Assembly (NCBI GenBank): GCA_900767815.1
Contig: CAAGAM010000100.1
Location: 1-7,301, forward strand
From: Clostridia bacterium
Lineage (GTDB): Bacteria > Bacillota > Clostridia > Christensenellales > Borkfalkiaceae
DNA length: 7,301 bases
Direction: 5' to 3'
Both the position numbers and the translations under genes were made by a program. The stretch's first letter is position 1. Each line of letters opens with the position of its first letter. Below are positions 1 through 6,842 of this stretch, one piece after another. Under the pieces are notes generated by a model. That model saw only the letters and a list, made by a program, of their open reading frames with translations, searched no databases and was not told the DNA's origin.

Positions 1-2
1 CG

Positions 3-470
3 TATGATATCAACGAACAATACGTAAATATTAACAAACAATTGGAGAGCGACCCGAAAGCGGAGGGCGAAGCGCCCGAAACCTGGACGGCGCACATGAA
101 AAAATTGTGGAACGCTTATCCGGAATATCTTGTGTGGAAAGCGGATCATTACGCTACGAAGTATCAGGAAAACATGTTTGCGAACATTATGACCCGCGTG
201 AATAAAGACGGGGCATGGGCGCAGATTCTGAAGATCTACGATGATGAAAAACGTGTATCTTATGATGAATTTTACGGGATTTCGACGCCTGCCATGTCAA
301 GCAAAGGCGCGTTGATGGCTCAGGAAGTTTCGGAATACTATCTGAAAGCGATTATGGGCGAGAAAAATATCGACGACACCTGGGATTCGTTTGTTTCATC
401 GTGGAAAAAAATCGGCGGAGACGAAGTCGCCGCGGAAGTGAACGCATGGTATGCCGAACAGGCGAAATAA
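3..470 (+). CDS. Extracellular sugar-type solute-binding protein, C-terminal part
   Basis: The reading frame is open from the window's first complete codon, with no start, so this is the last 155 residues of a longer protein; family members are usually 430-560 residues. A TTG at 42 is in frame, but it is internal and not a credible start. The end has the look of family 1 / LplA-type binding proteins: a helix-rich C-lobe, a segment with ISTPAMSSKG, then a Trp-containing helix (DTWDSFVSSWKKIGGDEV) and a short tail with NAWYAEQAK. The role inferred is capture of an oligosaccharide outside the membrane for the two permeases that follow; the first starts 2 bases after this stop. The signal peptide and ligand pocket lie outside the window, so the sugar cannot be inferred. 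Family assignment rests on the C-terminal pattern plus position. Confidence 0.85.
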   Translation, partial: YDINEQYVNINKQLESDPKAEGEAPETWTAHMKKLWNAYPEYLVWKADHYATKYQENMFANIMTRVNKDGAWAQILKIYDDEKRVSYDEFYGISTPAMSSKGALMAQEVSEYYLKAIMGEKNIDDTWDSFVSSWKKIGGDEVAAEVNAWYAEQAK

Positions 471-472
471 AT

Positions 473-1420
473 ATGAAAGCAAATATATTACAACATAGTA
501 CCTCGTCTAAATTCGGGCGATTCGTAAAAAAACAATGGGTGTGGTGGCTGATGCTGCTGCCTGGCGTTGTTCTCACGGTGGTTTTTAAATACGGCTCTAT
601 GTTCGGCATCGTGATGGCGTTTCAGAAATTCGATATTTTTAAAGGAACGTTTTTCGGTCAGGAATGGGCAAGCAATCACGGATTCGGAAACTTTATTTAT
701 CTTTTTAAAATGGAAAAATTCTGGAACTCGGTGCGTAATACGTTACTGATTTCCGGGATAAAGATAGCTCTCGGAATCATTGTGCCGTTGTTGTTGGCGA
801 TTTTAATCAACGAAGTAAGTAAAAAATGGTTTTCGCGGTTTGTTCAGACAATGTATTTCTTGCCGTTCTTTCTCAGCTGGATCATTTTAGGCAGTATTCT
901 GCTTGAAATGTTCGCTTACGGCGGCATTGTGAATACTATGTTGGAGAAATTGTTCGGCTCGAGAATTATGTTTTTCCTCGATAACGGTTGGTTTCGGACG
1001 CTGGTGATTTTATCGGACGTATGGAAAGGCATGGGTTACAATATGGTAATCTTTCTTGCCGCCATTATGGGTGTGGACGAAACTTTGTACGAGGCGACCG
1101 AAATCGACGGCGGCGGCAGATTCCGACAGATTATTAACGTTATGCTTCCGAGCATCGCTCCCGTTGTGGCAATGGTCATGACTTTATCGATCGGCGGAAT
1201 ACTGAACGGCGGGGTCGATCAGGGATTGGTGCTTTATAACCCGATGGTTTACGAAGGCGGAGATATCATAGATACGTTTGTATATCGGCTCGGCATGTTC
1301 GGTAATCGTCAGGTAGACGTTGCAAGCGCCGTAAACCTCGCAAAGGCTGTCGTAACTCTCGTGCTTATGGGCGGAACGTATTATTTTGCCTACAAAAAGT
1401 TTGATTACAGATTGTTCTGA
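473..1420 (+). CDS. CUT1-type sugar ABC transporter permease, LplB/YtePQ-like
   Basis: This is a 315-residue integral membrane protein, a normal length for a CUT1 permease. About six hydrophobic segments are visible: near residues 22-42, 88-112, 124-150, 178-200, 228-248 and 285-308. The cytoplasmic EAA loop that contacts the ATPase lies at about 207-226 (YEATEIDGGG, then INVMLPSIAP), with its key Gly at 213. The basic N-terminus followed by WVWWLMLLPG is typical of LplB-like proteins. I chose ATG 473, two bases after the upstream stop. An in-frame ATG at 401 would add 24 Arg-rich residues inside the preceding gene and lacks a good ribosome site. It should pair with the permease encoded just downstream to form the channel. 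Translation is probably coupled to the binding-protein gene. The family is clear; the substrate is not. Confidence 0.94.
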   Translation: MKANILQHSTSSKFGRFVKKQWVWWLMLLPGVVLTVVFKYGSMFGIVMAFQKFDIFKGTFFGQEWASNHGFGNFIYLFKMEKFWNSVRNTLLISGIKIALGIIVPLLLAILINEVSKKWFSRFVQTMYFLPFFLSWIILGSILLEMFAYGGIVNTMLEKLFGSRIMFFLDNGWFRTLVILSDVWKGMGYNMVIFLAAIMGVDETLYEATEIDGGGRFRQIINVMLPSIAPVVAMVMTLSIGGILNGGVDQGLVLYNPMVYEGGDIIDTFVYRLGMFGNRQVDVASAVNLAKAVVTLVLMGGTYYFAYKKFDYRLF

Positions 1421-1431
1421 GGTGGCGTGAG

Positions 1432-2331
1432 ATGAAAATCAAAAAAACTAAAGGAAGAATCGCTTTTGAAATCATAAACTATACGGTGCTTAGCTTACTG
1501 GCATTGATTTGTATTCTTCCGTTCATCCATCTTCTCGCGATGTCATTTTCATCGGATGAATTTACAAGCAAAGGCGTAGTGTTCCTTTTGCCGAAGGGGT
1601 TCACGTTGCAGGCGTATCAGTACCTTCTGCAGAAAAGCGAATTCTTCACGTCGCTCGTAATCAGCGTGATGAGAGTGATATTCGGCACGTCGGCTTCGCT
1701 CATCGTAGTGGTGCTTACGGCATATCCGCTGTCGAAAACGGACGGAAGGTTTAAAGGAAGAACCGGATTTACCTGGTTTTTTCTCGTCACAATGTTTTTA
1801 AGCGGCGGATTGTTCGCTACGTATTTCCTGTATAAGCAACTCGGGTTATTGAACAGTTTTCTGGTTTACGTTTTGCCGGGAGCATGCGACGTCTGGTTCG
1901 TGCTGATGCTGATGAACTTTTTCAGGGGCATTCCGCGTGATATCGAAGAGGCGGCTTTATTGGACAGGGCGGGGCAATTTACCGTTTTGTTTAAAATATA
2001 CATTCCGCTTTCGATGCCTTCGATCGCTACGATTGTTTTGTTTACCGCGGTGGGGCAATGGAACAGTTGGTTTGACGGAATCATGTTTATGAACGATCCG
2101 TCTAAATATCCGTTGCAGTCTTACCTGTATACGATGATCGTTTCGAGCGATCCCACGAAGCAATCGGGCTTTACCCTTACGCCCGAACAATTGGAAGCGT
2201 TGAAAAATATCGGAGGGAAAAATTTACAGGCGGCGCAGATATTCCTGGGCGTTTTGCCGATCGCGCTCGTATTCCCGTTCTTGCAGCGTTATTTCGTAAA
2301 AGGGATTACCGTGGGTAGCGTAAAGGGGTAA
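1432..2331 (+). CDS. CUT1-type sugar ABC transporter permease, YtcP/AraQ-like
   Basis: This 299-residue membrane protein is the second half of the import channel. The N-terminus is basic, followed by a hydrophobic helix at about 14-36 ending in CILPFIHLLAMSFSS, as in AraQ/YtcP-type permeases. The EAA loop runs from E172 (EEAALLDRAG) to the IPLSMPSIAT segment. The C-terminus YFVKGITVGSVKG is characteristic of this subfamily. The SD sequence GAGGTGG at 1419-1425 overlaps the upstream stop and sits 6 bases before ATG 1432, which fixes the start. Unusually, the Gly expected after Asp in the EAA loop is Arg179 (codon AGG). No ABC ATPase gene follows, so a shared MsmX/MsiK-like ATPase elsewhere in the genome is presumed, as is common for this transporter type in Firmicutes. 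Confidence 0.94.
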   Translation: MKIKKTKGRIAFEIINYTVLSLLALICILPFIHLLAMSFSSDEFTSKGVVFLLPKGFTLQAYQYLLQKSEFFTSLVISVMRVIFGTSASLIVVVLTAYPLSKTDGRFKGRTGFTWFFLVTMFLSGGLFATYFLYKQLGLLNSFLVYVLPGACDVWFVLMLMNFFRGIPRDIEEAALLDRAGQFTVLFKIYIPLSMPSIATIVLFTAVGQWNSWFDGIMFMNDPSKYPLQSYLYTMIVSSDPTKQSGFTLTPEQLEALKNIGGKNLQAAQIFLGVLPIALVFPFLQRYFVKGITVGSVKG

Positions 2332-2335
2332 AAAA

Positions 2336-4045
2336 ATGAAAATAAAAAAAATTTTAGCGGCGGCGTTATCTTTGTTTCTTATAGCTTCCGCATGTTCCTG
2401 CTCGCCGAAAAACGAAGCGGACGCAAAGGTTTTGCTCTGTTATGCGGGCGATAGTAACGACGAATTCGGCGGCAAAGTATATACAGCCGCAAAAGAAGAG
2501 GCAAAATGCGGATTCAAAACGCTCGAACTCGGAAAAAACGCAGATAATTATCGTCGCGCGGTGGAGGAAGAAATAGCAAAGGGCGGAATCGAAACGGTTG
2601 CCATAGTCGGGAGAGAAGCGTATAACGGCTTGTCCGGTTACGTTAAAAGTTTCAAAGGAATGAATTTTATCGTTCTGGACGCGGCTCTTCGCGACGTGAG
2701 AGACAACGTTTGCGCGTTGGAATTTCAACCCGAGGAATACGGGTATCTCGGCGGACGGACGATTGCGGAAAGCGGCGCGCAAAAAGCGGGATACGTTTCC
2801 GTATATGAAAACGGTTTCGATAATCGTGTGCTGTACGGCTTTTTACAAGGCGTCGGCAACGCTTCGGTAAGCGTAAAGTATATCGAAGAGCAAACGAACG
2901 TGGTAAAAGCCGAAGACTATGCTTCTTCGGCATATCAAAACGGGGTAACGGCGATTTTTGATACGAGCGGGCGGAGCGCGCTCGGCAATCTGGACGCGGC
3001 AAAGAAAAATAACGGAACGATATATTTCGGCGGAGTAGATCTGAAAAAGGCGGCGAAGGAATCAAGAGACGACGATGCGCTCGAAACAATTCGCGGCGGA
3101 GTCGAAAAAAACTACGTCGAGGCGATGAAGACGATACGCGATATGGCGAAAAACGGATTCGAAACCGGAACGACGAAATATCTTTCCGCAAAAGACGGTG
3201 CTTTCGTTTGCGATTTGTCCGCGGAAAACGTAAAGTATTTATCGGATAATCAGCAGGATTTCAAGCAGTTAAGCGATGAAAAAATCGCTAACGACGAGTC
3301 GGCATACACGCCGAAACATTCCGTAGACAGCGCGTATCACGAAGCCGTACCGTCCTGCGCCGATACCAACGACTGGAAATATCACCCGAGGGCGGGTTCC
3401 GGTAACGGCAACAAACCGCTCGGCTGGAAGGGCGTGGGAATCTGGTCTACGATTTATCTTCAGAACGGACAAAATCCCGTTTCCAATACGGGTATCGAAT
3501 TTCAGAACATGAAAATATGGGCGTATACGAAATCTTCCGGTTGGGTTTTGCTTGAACATGCCAATCCGAAAGGATCGTTTTACGATGAAAACTTCGGAAA
3601 CGACGCGCATAAAAACTTCATGTCGAACAGTATCAATTATGCCGAAGAAAAACGCACCAGGATCAAACTCGATTATGCTACGCTTGGTTATAACTATCAC
3701 CCGTTCGGAAGTCAGATCGATCTGGTTGAGATGGGACTTCTTAACGTGGACGGCAGCGTAAAAAACAACGAAACGTTGTATATTTTGTCCGAGATGGATA
3801 TAAGACTGTGCGTATGGGACGCGTCGCAACCTTCCGATATCGACGAGGCTAAATACGTAGCGAATATCGGAGCGGACTGGTGGCGTGAAAAAGGTTTGCA
3901 GTGGACGCCCGACTGGAACAGCAATAAAGACGTTTGCGTCGGACAATTCCGCACAATCACGCAGGACTGGAAACGTTTGTACATGACGAACGTTCCGTCT
4001 GCAATCTATGAGGAAATCTTTAAAGATTTTCCGTTTAATCAATAA
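2336..4045 (+). CDS. Lipoprotein: BMP/PnrA-family binding domain fused to a Trp-rich C-terminal module
   Basis: This 569-residue protein starts with a lipoprotein signal (basic KIKK, hydrophobic 6-19, probable lipid-anchored Cys20; Cys22 is the alternative). Residues about 32-300 resemble the BMP/PnrA (basic membrane lipoprotein) binding fold: GDSNDEFGG near the start, NFIVLDA at 110-116, DNVCALEFQPEEYGYLGG at 123-140, a GFLQGV segment, a TAIFDTSGRSALG segment and FGGVDLKK. Typical family members end at 320-370 residues. Here a further region of about 240 residues (about 330-569) follows. It is rich in aromatic residues (GWKGVGIW at 363-370, Trp403, HPFG at 455-458, GADWW at 512-516, QFRTITQDWKRLYMTNVP at 537-554) and looks like a beta-sandwich, carbohydrate-binding-like module; I do not recognise a named family. 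ATG 2336 follows AAAGGGG (2322-2328), 4 bases after the permease stop. BMP proteins classically bind nucleosides, but no BMP-type permease is present, so sensing or glycan capture is only inferred. Confidence 0.82.
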   Translation: MKIKKILAAALSLFLIASACSCSPKNEADAKVLLCYAGDSNDEFGGKVYTAAKEEAKCGFKTLELGKNADNYRRAVEEEIAKGGIETVAIVGREAYNGLSGYVKSFKGMNFIVLDAALRDVRDNVCALEFQPEEYGYLGGRTIAESGAQKAGYVSVYENGFDNRVLYGFLQGVGNASVSVKYIEEQTNVVKAEDYASSAYQNGVTAIFDTSGRSALGNLDAAKKNNGTIYFGGVDLKKAAKESRDDDALETIRGGVEKNYVEAMKTIRDMAKNGFETGTTKYLSAKDGAFVCDLSAENVKYLSDNQQDFKQLSDEKIANDESAYTPKHSVDSAYHEAVPSCADTNDWKYHPRAGSGNGNKPLGWKGVGIWSTIYLQNGQNPVSNTGIEFQNMKIWAYTKSSGWVLLEHANPKGSFYDENFGNDAHKNFMSNSINYAEEKRTRIKLDYATLGYNYHPFGSQIDLVEMGLLNVDGSVKNNETLYILSEMDIRLCVWDASQPSDIDEAKYVANIGADWWREKGLQWTPDWNSNKDVCVGQFRTITQDWKRLYMTNVPSAIYEEIFKDFPFNQ

Positions 4046-4083
4046 GGCCTTAATAAAATCTATATATCAGGAGGAAAACCAAG
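4046..4083 (+). other. Intergenic gap, no convincing promoter or terminator
   Basis: This 38-base AT-rich gap separates the two lipoprotein genes. It contains TATATATC close to the ribosome site but no matching -35 hexamer at the right distance, and no hairpin with a T-run. Read-through from the upstream genes is the simplest reading. Confidence 0.5.
4069..4074 (+). promoter_or_regulatory. Strong ribosome binding site (AGGAGG)
   Basis: A perfect AGGAGG lies 9 bases before ATG 4084 and fixes the start of the Big_2 lipoprotein. It is the strongest ribosome site in the window, suggesting this protein is made in higher amounts than its neighbours. Confidence 0.85.
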
Positions 4084-5604
4084 ATGAACAAAAAAGGCAA
4101 ATTTTTAGCGCTTGCACTGACGCTCGCGCTGTCGGTAACGTCGATCTTTATGGTCGGATGCAGCGAAACCCCGAAGGAATCGACGGGAACTACTTCGTCG
4201 ATTACGCTCGATAAAGAGAACCTTAGCCTGGATGCTGGCAGAAGCGAACAGCTGTCGGCGAGCAGCGCCGAAGTGGACTGGAGAACGAGCGATCCGGGCG
4301 TTGCTACCGTAGACGAAAACGGTAACGTAACGGGTGTAAACGAAGGTACGTGCAAGATAACCGCGTCTACGAAAGACGGGAAATACGAAAGCGAATGCGT
4401 CGTTGTGGTTTCCGGCTATCGTCTTAGCAAAAACGTCGTATCGGGAATCAACAAAATCGAGAACAACACTTATAACGGAGAAATCAATTACGTCGTAAAC
4501 GGAAGCGACGACGATGCGTTTGTGGTATCTTACGACAGAAGCAAAATGACGAACACCTGGACAAGTCTTGTCCTTTGGTATGACGCGGCCATGAATGCAA
4601 CGAGTTTCGAACTCGAGTTCGAAGTTACGAAAGGAAGTTTGCCCGTCATGCAGTTTGAATTCGGCGGCGAAAGCAGTTTCAAACAGTATCAGCGTTATGT
4701 CGTTAAACCCGGGAAAAACTCGGTCAGTCTGAATACGACCGACGTGGATCTCGACGGAGAAGGAAGCTGGAAAGCCATATACCTCGAATTGAATAATCCT
4801 TGTCCGTTGGAAGGTACGACCGACGAAACAAAAGGAGAAACCGAAATCAAGTTCACCAAGATTGCCATGGTAGCGGGTGAAAAACAGGCTCCCGTTGCGC
4901 CCGGTTACGTCGAAGTGAAAGACGGCGTCGTTTATTGGGAACGTGTTTTCGCGGCTTCGGAATATGAATTGGAAGTGGACGGAAACACAATTAACGACCT
5001 TATGCAACGTACGCGTCCTTCGGGCGACGCTCCGATGATGTGCCGCGCGTATAAACCCACGGAAGAAAAAGCGTTTGCCGTAGGTAAACATAACGCAAAG
5101 ATTCGCAGCAAAAACAGCGCGGGCGTTTCCGAATGGAAGGAGTTTACGTTCACCGTTGCGGCAAGTTCGCAGGAAACCGCGGAAACATTCCGCGGGATAA
5201 CGGGACAGGGCAATAACCAATGGAATGCCACGAAAGATTTTTATACCGCAACGATAAATGCGGACAAATCCGTAAAAATCGGATTTACCGCCGCGGCTAC
5301 CGATGAGTGGAGTACGTATCTCTTTAACTTCGATACCGCTACCATAGAAGCAACCAAGTTGCACGTTAAGGTGCGTCTTGTCAGCGGAAATCTTGAAAAA
5401 GTACGTTTCCAGGTAGACGGAGCGTCCGGAATGATTTACGGAGAGGATCTCACGTTTGATAGTGACGGGGTAGCCGAATTGACTATAGACGTAGAAAGCG
5501 CAAAACTTGCCTCTTCCTACGGTTCGGTTATGCTTTTCCTGAATAAATACGCTACTGCGGGAGAAGCGTTCGAAATCGAAATAATAGACGTTTCGCTTTT
5601 CTGA
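4084..5604 (+). CDS. Big_2-domain lipoprotein with FN3-like segment and two related beta-rich modules
   Basis: This 506-residue protein is predicted to be anchored on the outer face of the membrane. The signal is basic (NKKGK), hydrophobic to about 24, with lipobox MVGC giving lipidated Cys26. Residues about 40-111 are a bacterial Ig-like Big_2 domain: SITLDKENLSLDAG, the WRTSDPGVATVDENGNVTG core, and GTCKITAST. Residues about 130-263 form a beta-rich module, about 270-359 an FN3-like segment (PVAPGYVEVKDGVVYWERV, later GKHNAKIRSKNSAGVSEW), and about 387-506 a second beta-rich module. The two modules align (NTWTSLVLWYDAA and DEWSTYLFNFDTA, each followed by a V..G.L...F...G pattern), suggesting an old internal duplication. 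No catalytic signature is visible. A role in binding a glycan or spacing a receptor from the membrane fits the locus, but is inferred. It is followed directly by a terminator. Confidence 0.85.
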   Translation: MNKKGKFLALALTLALSVTSIFMVGCSETPKESTGTTSSITLDKENLSLDAGRSEQLSASSAEVDWRTSDPGVATVDENGNVTGVNEGTCKITASTKDGKYESECVVVVSGYRLSKNVVSGINKIENNTYNGEINYVVNGSDDDAFVVSYDRSKMTNTWTSLVLWYDAAMNATSFELEFEVTKGSLPVMQFEFGGESSFKQYQRYVVKPGKNSVSLNTTDVDLDGEGSWKAIYLELNNPCPLEGTTDETKGETEIKFTKIAMVAGEKQAPVAPGYVEVKDGVVYWERVFAASEYELEVDGNTINDLMQRTRPSGDAPMMCRAYKPTEEKAFAVGKHNAKIRSKNSAGVSEWKEFTFTVAASSQETAETFRGITGQGNNQWNATKDFYTATINADKSVKIGFTAAATDEWSTYLFNFDTATIEATKLHVKVRLVSGNLEKVRFQVDGASGMIYGEDLTFDSDGVAELTIDVESAKLASSYGSVMLFLNKYATAGEAFEIEIIDVSLF

Positions 5605-5619
5605 AAGAATTTATGACGG

Positions 5620-5655
5620 CGGCGGGCTTAACGATATGCTAAGTCCGCCGTTTTT
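5620..5655 (+). terminator. Intrinsic (rho-independent) terminator
   Basis: Bases 5620-5630 pair with 5640-5650 in an 11-bp stem (one G-T wobble at 5626/5644) around a 9-base loop at 5631-5639. Five T residues follow at 5651-5655. It begins 15 bases after the stop of the Big_2 lipoprotein gene. No T-run lies on the other side, so it works on plus-strand transcripts only. It should end most transcripts of the transporter/lipoprotein block, leaving the hydrolase genes to read-through or a separate promoter. Confidence 0.88.
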
Positions 5656-5656
5656 C

Positions 5657-5661
5657 GGGAG
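5657..5661 (+). promoter_or_regulatory. Ribosome binding site directly after the terminator T-run
   Basis: GGGAG lies 5 bases before ATG 5667 and only one base after the terminator's T-run, so it fixes the start of the trehalase-like gene. The leader left between hairpin and start codon is about 11 bases, so any separate promoter for this gene must lie in or upstream of the hairpin. Confidence 0.7.
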
Positions 5662-5666
5662 ATACT

Positions 5667-6842
5667 ATGACGGTTCGTGAATATATTCGCAATAGTTGGG
5701 AAAAAAGTTTAAGAAAAAAAGGACACCGCGCCGACGGAATTCCGTTGCCGTATCCTTATAATTCGCCTTGTGCGGAAGGAATTTTCGACGAGTTTTATTA
5801 TTGGGATACTTGTTTTATCAATAAAGGGCTGATAGCCGACGGAAAAATCGAAGATGCGCTCCGTAATGCTCTCGATATGGCGTTTTTGATACAAAAGTAC
5901 GGGTATATGCCTAACGCCGCAGTGACGGGCATGCTCAATCGCACGCAGCCGCCCGTTTTCGGCATTATGGTCTGCGATCTGCTTCCGCTTATCGACGGCG
6001 AAAACGCCGCGATTCTTTTGTCCGCTATGGAACGAGAATACGATTACTGGATGAAAGAACGCGTTTTACCTAGCGGATTGAATCATTACGGCAATTCCGC
6101 AGACGCACAGACAAAAATATTTATGGCGGACGAAGCCGAAGTCAGATTGAAACGTAAATTCGAAAACGCCGACAGAGAAACGATAGGAAATAATATTCTT
6201 GCCGAATGCGAATCGGGGTGGGATTTTTCACCGAGATTCGATTTCCGTTGCAGCGAATTTGCCGCCGTCGATCTTAACAGCTTGTTATACCGTTACGAAA
6301 CGACGCTTGCGAAATTCGGCGAAAAGGAAAAACGTTCCGGGTATATCGCCGCATCCGAAAAACGGAAAGAAATGATGTATCGTTTTTGTTTCGACGGGCA
6401 AAAACTTACCGACGCCGTTCCCGGAGGACAATTCGGTTGCGTTACGTCCGTTGCGGACATGCTTCCGTTCTGGGCGGGGATAAGTAACGATAAAGACGTT
6501 TTATTGCGCATTCTGAAAAAATTGGAATATCCTTACGGTATTGCGGCATGCGAAAAAACGGATGAGGATTTCGCAGGGCAGTGGGGATATCCGAACATGT
6601 GGGCTCCTCTTGTATGGTTTGCGTTTTACGCGCTTAAAGCGGTCGGCGCGTATGAAGAAGCCGTGAGGATAGGAAAGAAATATCTTTTGACCGTGGAAGA
6701 TTGCTTTGCAAATACGGGAAAGTTATGGGAAAAATACGACGCGGTAAAGGGCGGAAAAGCCACGGCGAACGAGTATACGGAAACGGAAATGTTAGGCTGG
6801 ACGGCGGGAGTTTATAACGATATTTATGAAGAAATCAATTGA
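5667..6842 (+). CDS. Trehalase-like (GH37-type) glycoside hydrolase, cytoplasmic
   Basis: This 391-residue protein has no signal peptide and is shorter than classic trehalases (about 500-560). Trehalase-family blocks occur in the right order: EGIFDEFYYWDTCF at 37-50, MPN at 81-83 with NRTQPP at 91-96, ESGWDFSPRF at 182-191, VDLNSLLY shortly after, GQWGYPNMWAP at 304-314, and WEKYD at 354-358 followed by NEYTETEMLGWTAGVY. By analogy with E. coli Tre37A, Asp186 would be the general acid and Glu355 the base; both are present. An (alpha/alpha)6 barrel with inverting hydrolysis is therefore expected. Two signature residues differ: the GGRF block lacks its Arg (EGIF), and QWD reads QWG (Gly307). 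This argues against trehalose as the substrate; another imported glycoside is more likely. The end overlaps the next gene by 17 bases. It could also be called a generic clan GH-G glycosidase. Confidence 0.85.
   Translation: MTVREYIRNSWEKSLRKKGHRADGIPLPYPYNSPCAEGIFDEFYYWDTCFINKGLIADGKIEDALRNALDMAFLIQKYGYMPNAAVTGMLNRTQPPVFGIMVCDLLPLIDGENAAILLSAMEREYDYWMKERVLPSGLNHYGNSADAQTKIFMADEAEVRLKRKFENADRETIGNNILAECESGWDFSPRFDFRCSEFAAVDLNSLLYRYETTLAKFGEKEKRSGYIAASEKRKEMMYRFCFDGQKLTDAVPGGQFGCVTSVADMLPFWAGISNDKDVLLRILKKLEYPYGIAACEKTDEDFAGQWGYPNMWAPLVWFAFYALKAVGAYEEAVRIGKKYLLTVEDCFANTGKLWEKYDAVKGGKATANEYTETEMLGWTAGVYNDIYEEIN

Noticed and set aside
401..472. Possible longer start for the first permease at ATG 401
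   Set aside because: It would add 24 mostly Arg-rich residues overlapping the conserved end of the binding-protein gene, with no good ribosome site. ATG 473 gives the normal N-terminus of LplB-like permeases.
2329..2353. A-runs around the start of the BMP-fusion gene as a frameshift or slippage site
   Set aside because: The frame is intact and the A-runs encode the usual basic signal-peptide N-terminus and spacer after the SD. No downstream structure or alternative frame product supports programmed slippage.
3269..4042. Antisense open frame (257 codons) opposite the C-terminal module of the BMP-fusion lipoprotein
   Set aside because: No domain, no ribosome site, Arg/Val/Phe-biased composition; a shadow of the sense gene.
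4046..4083. Promoter for the Big_2 lipoprotein gene in the 38-base gap
   Set aside because: TATATA is present but it nearly touches the ribosome site, and no -35 element is at the right distance. AT-rich leader sequence is the simpler explanation.
4105..5364. Long antisense open frame (419 codons) opposite the Big_2 lipoprotein gene
   Set aside because: Its product is Arg/Phe-rich with no recognisable domain, and the sense strand is clearly coding. It is an expected by-product of the codon pattern of the sense gene.
5605..5666. Promoter for the trehalase-like gene in the gap before it
   Set aside because: TATGCT at 5635-5640 is a weak -10 match lying inside the terminator loop and stem, and no -35 match sits 16-18 bases upstream. 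Not supportable from sequence alone.
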